Below are positions 1 to 5,997 of a stretch of DNA of 6,623 bases, piece after piece. The position numbers and the translations under genes were made by a program. A model generated the notes under the pieces. It ran no database searches, was not told the DNA's origin, and saw only the letters and a list, made by a program, of their open reading frames with translations. Source of the DNA: Alphaproteobacteria bacterium (GTDB taxonomy: Bacteria > Pseudomonadota > Alphaproteobacteria > Sphingomonadales > Emcibacteraceae); assembly GCA_030432815.1 (NCBI GenBank), contig JAUILB010000163.1, positions 1-6,623 of the forward strand, written 5' to 3'. Every line of letters begins with the position of its first letter. Position 1 is the first letter of the stretch.

Positions 1-600
1 AACAACGCAATTAAGAAGAACGAGACACAAACGGACCAACATCGTAACAATCAAAACAGTGTGGATCAGCTTCTAAATAATTTTTATAGCGAGCCCACCT
101 CAAACCAGAACACATATAGACAGAATAATCCTTATAACACCTCAACCACACCGAATTACAGAACCCAGCAACGCCCCAGTTATTATGATACACCGGCAGG
201 TTCCCGCTTCCGGGCAACACAAGAACAACAGAGATCAACCGGTGCAGTCAGTGCAAATAATCCGGATGCCGCGTGGGAAGCTGTGAAACGGTCACAAAGT
301 TATGGCTTTAAACGCAAAATGACCGATCTGGATGATTATACAATATCGGAAGACGACCTGTTAGATGCCACAGAAAATGGACAGATCAATGTAAACAATA
401 TCCCTGATACTACTCCTCAGCCTTTGGGGGAACTATGTTGCCCCGATGGCACTTCATATGTTTTTGGTATTTGCAGTCGGGTTACGATTAACAGAGGGAG
501 CAGCGAGCCACAATATTCAGAATATAGCCCGGGGAGCAAACCACCTGGTGGCGTTTGTCAGGGGTTTAGTCCAATCCCCGGAGCCAGGATATTAAACTAA
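1..600 (+). CDS. C-terminal part of an Asn/Gln/Thr-rich protein of unknown function
   Basis: The reading frame is open from the first base of the window to the TAA at 598-600, so the gene begins outside. A GTG at 61 has no Shine-Dalgarno sequence before it, and the residues upstream of it (polar, N/Q/T-rich) match those after it, so it is not the likely start. The visible 199 residues fall into two parts. Residues 1 to about 95 are low-complexity, dominated by Asn, Gln, Thr, Tyr, Ser and Pro, and probably disordered. The rest begins with a short likely helix (PDAAWEAVKRSQSYGFKRK) and an acidic stretch (DLDDYTISEDDLLDATENG), then has four cysteines at visible residues 146, 147, 158 and 186 within Gly/Pro-rich turns such as CCPDGTSYVFGICSR. 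Cysteines spaced like this suggest disulfides outside the cytoplasm, but no signal peptide can be seen because the N-terminus is missing. I recognise no family. It ends 2 bases before the FecR-like gene, so the two are probably co-transcribed and may act together. Confidence 0.7.
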   Translation, partial: NNAIKKNETQTDQHRNNQNSVDQLLNNFYSEPTSNQNTYRQNNPYNTSTTPNYRTQQRPSYYDTPAGSRFRATQEQQRSTGAVSANNPDAAWEAVKRSQSYGFKRKMTDLDDYTISEDDLLDATENGQINVNNIPDTTPQPLGELCCPDGTSYVFGICSRVTINRGSSEPQYSEYSPGSKPPGGVCQGFSPIPGARILN

Positions 601-602
601 TA

Positions 603-2135
603 ATGTTTATTATGAGACGTTTTGCAGGATTAATATTTTTACTGTTTGCAATCTCAAACGCGCAGGCGCAGTCACCCGTTCAACGGGCTAACCTTGAAGC
701 TGATATTGAAAATCTTGAACAGGAAATAGCCGATCTTGAACTCTTTGCGGAAATGAAAAGTGCCGCAAGCTATATTCCAGAGCAAAGTAGATGCAAGACA
801 TATCTTGAACTTGCCACCGGCTACCGCGATGAGCTCACCGCACTGAACGCGCAGTATGCCGGGCGTGCTGATGCCGCCTATAGGGAGCGAGCTGAAATTT
901 TGCTTGATTATAATAATCGCGCAATCGAAGAATACCAATCCTGTTTTGGATCCGTTGCCGCCGAGCAGTACCAGAAAATCAGAGACGCTTATGTCTATCC
1001 CTATGATACCTTCCGCGGTCGTTATAACCAGCTTTCGGACTGGTTTGGTGCAAATACCAATCTGGCCGCGCGGCTTGGTGAGTTGCAGCGGGAACTAGAA
1101 GCGCTCAGAACACAGCATCAGGCAATGGAAGAAACTGGCGATTTTATCGGAACCATTACATCAACATTCAGAGAAGTGACTATTACGCGCGGAAACAACA
1201 CGTTTAAAGCGACACGAAACACACAAATTTATGTGAATGATATCATTAGTACTGGCCCTAGAGGACGAGCGCGCATCGAAATCAATGACCGCATCGAAAC
1301 ACTAAACGCCGGACCGACAGTGCTTAATATTGGCTCAAACAGTCGTGTTCTTATGGAACAGTTTAATAGCCGGTTCCAGCGCGTTGAGCAAAACAGGCGG
1401 GAAAACAGGGGTATTGTTCAGCTTATCAGGGGAACAATAAGAGCGGCAACGCAAAATTGGGGGAGCGGTAGCGCCTTTTCTGTGCGCACCGGAACTTCCC
1501 TTTGTGGTATTAGAGGCACAGAGGTTCTGATTGAATATGATGATCAGACTGGTGAAATGAAACATTATCTTTTGCACGGCACAGCGGATCTTACAAACCA
1601 TTCGGGACGGCGGGACCTACGGCCCATGCATGTGGTTGAGACATCATCTGATGGACGCATTTCTGAGCGTCCATTTAATGACAGTGAATATGCCGCAGTT
1701 GGCGGAATCGATGGGGCGGCGCCCGTAGCGCCAGCACAACCAGAGCAGCTCGCTGTTACCCGGTTTCGGGCAAATTATCATCTTAACCGCTACCTTAATG
1801 CATTCGTAAATGAGGATTACAATGTTGCATCCACTTATTTTGTCGGTAAGGAAAAAGATGAAATTCAAGCTCTACTGAATAAACCGGCTGAACTAAGGGC
1901 ATATCTCGCAGATAAAAACCTGCCACTGGCATGGGAACTCGGTTGCATTACGTGCAATGCAGAGGACGAATGCGCAGCCACAATTGCACTTAATCTTTCA
2001 CATACGCCGGATCAGATTTCCTATTATGAATGGACCATTCGTCCCGATGGCAATCTTTGGAAACCGGCTAGAATCGCCAAACTTAATCAGGAACTCTTTA
2101 ATAACGTCGCGTCATCATGTCCTGTTACGAATTAA
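603..2135 (+). CDS. Secreted FecR-domain protein with a helical N-terminal region and a possible NTF2-like C-terminal domain
   Basis: The 510-residue product starts with a signal peptide: R5-R6, a hydrophobic core (GLIFLLFAI), and an AQA site with likely cleavage after residue 22, so it should act in the periplasm or beyond. Residues 27 to about 175 are largely helical, with heptad-like stretches (NLEADIENLEQEIADLE; GELQRELEALRTQHQAM) and two cysteines (64, 114) that could pair. Residues about 185-348 match the FecR fold: a beta-rich stretch with IYVNDIISTGPRGRARI, then FSVRTGTSLCGIRGTEVLI, the typical FecR core ending in RGTE. Residues about 383-510 resemble an NTF2-like or ketosteroid-isomerase-like fold (helical start, then beta strands ending in DGNLWKPARI) with cysteines at 448, 451, 457 and 506; this assignment is inference. 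Classical FecR is an inner-membrane sigma regulator. This protein lacks the cytoplasmic N-terminal and transmembrane layout for that role, so FecR here is probably a ligand or scaffold domain. ATG 603 is preferred to ATG 612 because AGGA (586-589) lies 13 bases before it, though both give a workable signal peptide. It is coupled to the gene upstream. Confidence 0.85.
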   Translation: MFIMRRFAGLIFLLFAISNAQAQSPVQRANLEADIENLEQEIADLELFAEMKSAASYIPEQSRCKTYLELATGYRDELTALNAQYAGRADAAYRERAEILLDYNNRAIEEYQSCFGSVAAEQYQKIRDAYVYPYDTFRGRYNQLSDWFGANTNLAARLGELQRELEALRTQHQAMEETGDFIGTITSTFREVTITRGNNTFKATRNTQIYVNDIISTGPRGRARIEINDRIETLNAGPTVLNIGSNSRVLMEQFNSRFQRVEQNRRENRGIVQLIRGTIRAATQNWGSGSAFSVRTGTSLCGIRGTEVLIEYDDQTGEMKHYLLHGTADLTNHSGRRDLRPMHVVETSSDGRISERPFNDSEYAAVGGIDGAAPVAPAQPEQLAVTRFRANYHLNRYLNAFVNEDYNVASTYFVGKEKDEIQALLNKPAELRAYLADKNLPLAWELGCITCNAEDECAATIALNLSHTPDQISYYEWTIRPDGNLWKPARIAKLNQELFNNVASSCPVTN

Positions 2136-2171
2136 CGATGTCATGCGCAAAGTCATCTTTATCTTCCTAAG

Positions 2172-2207
2172 CGTGAGGTATAAATACGCCCTGTATTTTT
2201 CTTCACG
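2172..2207 (+). terminator. Possible hairpin terminator of the FecR-like operon
   Basis: An imperfect hairpin 36 bases after the stop codon: CGTGAGG at the base pairs with TTTCACG-side bases (CTTCACG, one G-T pair), and an inner AAATAC/GTATTT stem closes on a GCCCT loop. Only three T follow directly, so intrinsic termination is weak at best; it may instead stabilise the 3' end of the mRNA. Confidence 0.3.
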
Positions 2208-2223
2208 TTTCAGATGAAGGTGG

Positions 2224-2254
2224 AATATAGTCTCGGATGGTAGCCTGCTATATT
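2224..2254. repeat. Perfect 7-base inverted repeat
   Basis: AATATAG at 2224-2230 and CTATATT at 2248-2254 are perfect reverse complements separated by 17 bases. The stem is AT-rich and no T tract follows immediately, so a terminator role is not supported. The function is unknown and chance is possible. Confidence 0.35.
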
Positions 2255-2332
2255 ACAAAGACAGCGTATAAGGTCATTGTACCTCCAATTTAAATCGATT
2301 TTTTTATCTTTACTTCCCACAAATCAACACTT

Positions 2333-2370
2333 GTATATAACTTTTGGAGTTTTTCCACAAAGTGTTATAC
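2333..2370. repeat. Interrupted hairpin in the gap between convergent genes
   Basis: GTATA (2333-2337) pairs with TATAC (2366-2370), ACTTT (2340-2344) with AAAGT (2359-2363), and GG (2346-2347) with CC (2355-2356), with small internal loops and an AGTTTTT-type loop at the tip. The bases after it on the plus strand (ATAGCATTTTTAT) include five T, so it could be a weak terminator. It has more unpaired bases than the clear terminator at 2483-2509. Confidence 0.3.
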
Positions 2371-2482
2371 ATAGCATTTTTATATACACATCAATTTCAC
2401 GTAACATGTTGGAAAACATAAAGAAATGCAGAAACCGGAAATGAAGGAGACTAAATTTACCACCCTCTCCGCCAGCAATTAA

Positions 2483-2509
2483 AAAAAGGCCCCATTCAGG
2501 AGCCTTTTT
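2483..2509. terminator. Bidirectional intrinsic terminator shared by convergent genes
   Basis: AAAAAGGC (2483-2490) pairs perfectly with GCCTTTTT (2502-2509). The stem continues past one C-A mismatch with CC/GG and closes on the loop ATTCA. The stem has an A tract on one side and a T tract on the other, so transcripts from either strand end in a U run after a GC-rich core. It lies 24 bases after the autotransporter stop codon on the minus strand, where it is surely the main terminator, and about 350 bases after the FecR-like gene on the plus strand, where it would act as a backstop. Confidence 0.85.
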
Positions 2510-2532
2510 AATCCGGGATAATGTAAATTTAC

Positions 2533-5500
2533 CTAAAACCTTGCACGTAAATTCATATTAGCTGAATGGCCAAGGTACTGGTCTCTCCATTCCGCGTCAT
2601 AGCGGATGGTGAAAGCAAAGTAATTAGCCGTAAAATAGATACCAAGTCCAGCCTGGAAATTATTTTTGTCGATCGGGTCACCATATATTTTGAAAAATTC
2701 ATCTGTACTTGCAAATTTAGCCGTCATTTCTATCGGATCATCCTTTAGTTGCTGCGACCATCCGCCTTGCAATACAACACTCATGACACTATCAATCACA
2801 TCATCAGTCTTAAATTCAGTTCTATGTGCTATTTCCAGTTTTAAATCAGTAGCCAGAGAGTCGCGATTATTTTCAAGGACATTCAGATCCAGCGCAGGGC
2901 CACCATTAACTTCTGTATATTCTTTTTGTTTGACATTAGTGTAGCTTAATCCTGCAGTTGGCGTAATCGCTATAGGACCTAATTCGAATTCGTATCCTGC
3001 TTTGATATTTCCTGAATATTGAAGCCCGTTCCAATCGGAGTTCACTTCGCGCATTTCTTCTCCAAGAGAAACAAATCGATCACCGGAAAAATCAAGATAA
3101 CCAATAGAAGCCTGATTTTCGAGGAAGAAATTATCCAGCCAGAATGCACTATAAAGCCCTATTTGCGTATTTTGAACGGCTAACCGATCATCTGCTTCTC
3201 CGTGGAATTTAATGTCTGCAATATTATATGAAATGCTGGCACCTATTACACCACGCTCGCTTGCCGCAAATTCATAGCCAGCCGCCAATCCAAAATTGAA
3301 GGTATTGGAACCACGTTCATGTATACTCCCGTCGTAATCATAAATACCGGCAAATTCCTGAATCCAGACACCGTTTAGCACTCGCGATGGTGGTACCCTT
3401 TTAATCAAACGTCTTAGGCCATCAAGCTGCGACGATACAGCACCCAAAGAAATATTGTTGGCATTTCTTATTGCCTGGTTTGTCGCCTGAGAGAAGCCCA
3501 GTGGCATTAAAGACTTATAGAAAGCATTAAAGTCTTCCTCATTTTCAATACTTCCTATATATCTTGCTACATCAACGTCAGTAACAAAGGCCCCCACCGA
3601 CGCTTCGTATATATTGCCAAATGTATCAGAAAGTCCCAATTCCGCACTTGTTCGACGCCTTACATTCAAATTTATTTCATTGCCAACATGTTCGGTTGAC
3701 AAATCATAAACGAAAGAAGCACTTCCAAGATTCTGGGTATTGACATCGTTATCAATAATAAGGTTTGCTGCTGAAACAATATTAAATGTCTCTTCATTAC
3801 GTACAATCCCCAGAACCGAAATATCAAGCGTACTTTGCGGAGAAAATTCAACAGTTCCACTTGCATTGATACCACTTACGAAACCATCTACACTTTGTAC
3901 ATTGATTTTAACAACACTCTGATCCTGAATATCCATATTCATTACATTCAACCCCAGATCAGTATTCACTGATAACTCAGATTGATCTCTTAGCGTTATA
4001 TCCAGATTTCCATTAGGAGATACTATACCGCCGCGTAATGCACTATTATCACTCATTTCCAGAGTAGCAGATCCACCTTTCAGAAAAATTGTGCCGTCAA
4101 TATCACGCTCCAGCAAAGGTAAATATTCTTCTTCAGTCAGGTCTGCATCAATAAATTCTTGAGTTCTTGTTGCAATTTCAGCGGGATTTAACCCTTCAAG
4201 GGTAATGTTGTTAACACCATCCCCTAAATATATATCACCGCGGATAGTACCACTGTTGAAAAAAGTAATCCCGGTCGAATTATTAGACAAGTCCAATGCC
4301 GTTAAAACACTATCACTCGCACTACTAAGAACTAAGAATGAATTCGTGTTTGAAAAGTTAGTCAAAGTACCAGAATGATCAAGAATACCATATGCTTCCT
4401 GATTGTTCCCTCCAGATTCAACAATAAAAACTCCAGAATTTTCAAAGCTTTGTAGAGACCCACCTTGATCAATGACAATACCGTAGGCACTGCCTCCATC
4501 ACCGACAAAAATACCTTCATCATTAACGGATGCATTAACTTTTGTTTCAAACCTACCATTGTTTATAAACTCCGGTACTGATGCTCCAGATCCAATTCTT
4601 AAAGTTGTCGCATCAGCATCACTGGATTGAGTATCAATATCACCCCACAAACCGTTATAGATACCAAAATCAAGCGTTGTGGTATAATTAGTTCCCCCCT
4701 GAGAAGCACCGGTGATCAGTATTGATGTAACATCCTGGCCCGGATTTCTTCCAATAGCCGTTATATTACGCTGGTTCATAATCGAATAATCACCATAAAA
4801 CGATTCTGTATTACCGATTGTGATGTCCGTCCACCCGGTTGTAGATACTTTTTCTGGTGTAATAAGAATGGTTTGACCACCAGCAAAAGAATTTATTGTA
4901 CCATTATTCCTTGAGTAACCTGAAGTAGATTCACCTTCATTAAGCTCTACAATATTTCCATTTGAATCCTGAAATATAATATCATTGGCAATACCGCCCG
5001 TAAGATTACTACTGACACGAACAGATGCTATAGCACCTACAGCCGGCAGTTCATTGAACCTTATGTCTCTGGTAATATCAGTACCTGCATCTATGAAACC
5101 AATATTTCGGATCTGACCGTCCATATCCGCGCCAATATAAATACCGTGAGAACCTTCGGCAGCAGCGTCTATACGGTTATTTACTTCAATGTTTCCTGTT
5201 AGATTATCCAGAATTTCAATACCGTTACTATTGGCATGCTCAACCGTAATATCATCAACGATAATATTACCTATCATGTTTGTCCGAATTGATATCCCGG
5301 CAGAATTTTTCCCCCTGACAACAAAGTCTGCATTAGTATCCGCGTCTATATCACCTTGAAAAGTACCTTCGCCATCGATTAATATACCAAAATTATTGGT
5401 ACCTTCGTCATCATTATTATCAAGCGTACCAACGACAATATCACCGCCACCACTATAACCGGAAATCAGCGTTTCGCCCAACTCGGTTTGATAGTTTACA

Positions 5501-5817
5501 CCAACACCGTTACTCACTGTTCTATTGTCAATTAAACCATCTACTGTAACAGTATTATCACTATCGACAATAACAGCTGTTCCTGTTGAAACTTCTATTT
5601 CCCCTTCTTCATCAACAATAATATTCGCCGGGCTTCCGTTACTAGCGGTAGAAGTAGATATGGGTGTTTCGCGCTTATCAGTGATGGTGACACTTTGGCC
5701 AAATGCAGGACTGATAATAAAGGACATTGCTACAACACTAACTGACATCAACAGGTTTATTTTTTTTGAATTTTGATACGCTGATGTTGAACCGCTTTTC
5801 ATATTAAATCTATCCAC
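2533..5817 (-). CDS. Type V secretion autotransporter with beta-helix passenger and C-terminal outer-membrane barrel
   Basis: The 1094-residue product should cross the inner membrane by Sec, insert its C-terminal barrel in the outer membrane and expose its passenger at the cell surface. Residues 1-40 form a long signal peptide: K18-K19, a hydrophobic core (INLLMSVSVVAMSFI) and PAFG, with cleavage likely before Q41. Residues about 43-740 are the passenger, rich in Gly, Asn, Asp, Ser, Thr and Ile with short rungs typical of a right-handed beta-helix. GI-containing rungs start at residues 143, 173, 198 and 224, and F-x-N rungs recur around 417, 458, 488 and 520. No protease, lipase or other catalytic motif is visible, so adhesion is the default guess. 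A linker helix (about 775-806, SQATNQAIRNANNISLGAV) precedes the barrel (about 810-1094), which shows alternating aromatic/hydrophobic strands and ends NLRARF; a terminal Phe is the usual barrel-assembly signal. I see no cysteine in the whole protein, as is common for secreted passengers. The start is GTG at 5815-5817, supported by AGGA seven bases upstream; an in-frame ATG at 5800-5802 is the alternative. The N-terminal passenger style recalls alphaproteobacterial autotransporters. Confidence 0.93.
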   Translation of the reverse strand: MDRFNMKSGSTSAYQNSKKINLLMSVSVVAMSFIISPAFGQSVTITDKRETPISTSTASNGSPANIIVDEEGEIEVSTGTAVIVDSDNTVTVDGLIDNRTVSNGVGVNYQTELGETLISGYSGGGDIVVGTLDNNDDEGTNNFGILIDGEGTFQGDIDADTNADFVVRGKNSAGISIRTNMIGNIIVDDITVEHANSNGIEILDNLTGNIEVNNRIDAAAEGSHGIYIGADMDGQIRNIGFIDAGTDITRDIRFNELPAVGAIASVRVSSNLTGGIANDIIFQDSNGNIVELNEGESTSGYSRNNGTINSFAGGQTILITPEKVSTTGWTDITIGNTESFYGDYSIMNQRNITAIGRNPGQDVTSILITGASQGGTNYTTTLDFGIYNGLWGDIDTQSSDADATTLRIGSGASVPEFINNGRFETKVNASVNDEGIFVGDGGSAYGIVIDQGGSLQSFENSGVFIVESGGNNQEAYGILDHSGTLTNFSNTNSFLVLSSASDSVLTALDLSNNSTGITFFNSGTIRGDIYLGDGVNNITLEGLNPAEIATRTQEFIDADLTEEEYLPLLERDIDGTIFLKGGSATLEMSDNSALRGGIVSPNGNLDITLRDQSELSVNTDLGLNVMNMDIQDQSVVKINVQSVDGFVSGINASGTVEFSPQSTLDISVLGIVRNEETFNIVSAANLIIDNDVNTQNLGSASFVYDLSTEHVGNEINLNVRRRTSAELGLSDTFGNIYEASVGAFVTDVDVARYIGSIENEEDFNAFYKSLMPLGFSQATNQAIRNANNISLGAVSSQLDGLRRLIKRVPPSRVLNGVWIQEFAGIYDYDGSIHERGSNTFNFGLAAGYEFAASERGVIGASISYNIADIKFHGEADDRLAVQNTQIGLYSAFWLDNFFLENQASIGYLDFSGDRFVSLGEEMREVNSDWNGLQYSGNIKAGYEFELGPIAITPTAGLSYTNVKQKEYTEVNGGPALDLNVLENNRDSLATDLKLEIAHRTEFKTDDVIDSVMSVVLQGGWSQQLKDDPIEMTAKFASTDEFFKIYGDPIDKNNFQAGLGIYFTANYFAFTIRYDAEWRDQYLGHSANMNLRARF

Positions 5818-5824
5818 TTTACGT

Positions 5825-5828
5825 TCCT
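5825..5828 (-). promoter_or_regulatory. Ribosome binding site that favours the GTG start of the autotransporter
   Basis: On the minus strand AGGA lies seven bases before the GTG at 5817-5815, good spacing for a Shine-Dalgarno sequence. The alternative ATG at 5802-5800 has only GGA ten bases upstream. The GTG start adds five residues (VDRFN, the first read as Met) before the signal peptide. Confidence 0.55.
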
Positions 5829-5956
5829 AAATTTACTTTTTCTGGTTTATTCTTGAAACAACTGGCTATTTTGATAAATGTATTTTCAGCTATTCAGTGG
5901 TCTTATAATCGATCTTTCTTTTAAAAGCTATCCCAACTGCGATTAATCTAAACTGA

Positions 5957-5985
5957 ATAATAAATTCTGAACCTTATAAACCCAA
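5957..5985 (-). promoter_or_regulatory. Candidate sigma-70-type promoter for the autotransporter gene
   Basis: On the minus strand TTGGGT (5985-5980) and TATTAT (5962-5957) are separated by 17 bases. The -10 box matches the TATAAT consensus at five of six positions, the -35 box TTGACA at only three. It would leave a 5' leader of about 130 bases before the GTG start. That leader contains the palindrome CTTTTAAAAG (5918-5927) and the inverted pair TAATCG/CGATTA (5906-5911, 5940-5945), which could be operator sites or chance in AT-rich DNA. The 180-base gap after the flavoprotein gene, with no convincing terminator in it, leaves read-through possible. Confidence 0.3.
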
Positions 5986-5986
5986 G
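5974..5986. repeat. 13-base direct repeat, copy 1 (non-coding)
   Basis: TTATAAACCCAAG here recurs exactly at 6039-6051. This copy lies just beyond the stop codon of the flavoprotein gene and overlaps the candidate -35 box of the autotransporter promoter. Confidence 0.5.
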
Positions 5987-5997
5987 TTACTGTCTTG

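Larger units (their letters stand above)
2136..2482. other. Gene-free gap between convergent genes
   Basis: These bases separate the stop codon of the FecR-like gene from the shared terminator. No ORF with a credible ribosome binding site, no tRNA-like structure and no strong promoter is visible. The stretch is AT-rich, has a run of seven T at 2299-2305 and contains three separate inverted repeats (2172-2207, 2224-2254, 2333-2370). It may simply be a long 3' untranslated region; a small RNA cannot be excluded. Confidence 0.5.

Noticed and set aside
61..63. GTG as the start of the first gene
   Set aside because: No Shine-Dalgarno sequence precedes it, and the frame continues without a stop, with the same residue bias, to the window edge; the gene is taken as partial.
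672..1868. Minus-strand and alternative-frame ORFs inside the FecR-like gene
   Set aside because: The long plus-strand frame has signal peptide and domain evidence, while these have neither.
2344..2371. Promoter-like TTGGAG-16-TATACA on the plus strand
   Set aside because: Both boxes match the consensus poorly, it lies inside a hairpin, and no gene follows on that strand before the terminator.
2426..2482. Small ORF of 18 codons (MQKPEMKETKFTTLSASN) before the terminator
   Set aside because: It has only a weak purine stretch as ribosome binding site, no promoter, and its stop lies at the edge of the terminator A tract; chance is the simplest explanation.
2566..2944. Plus-strand ORFs inside the autotransporter barrel region
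   Set aside because: They overlap the strongly supported minus-strand gene, have no domain character and no ribosome binding site; they are shadows.
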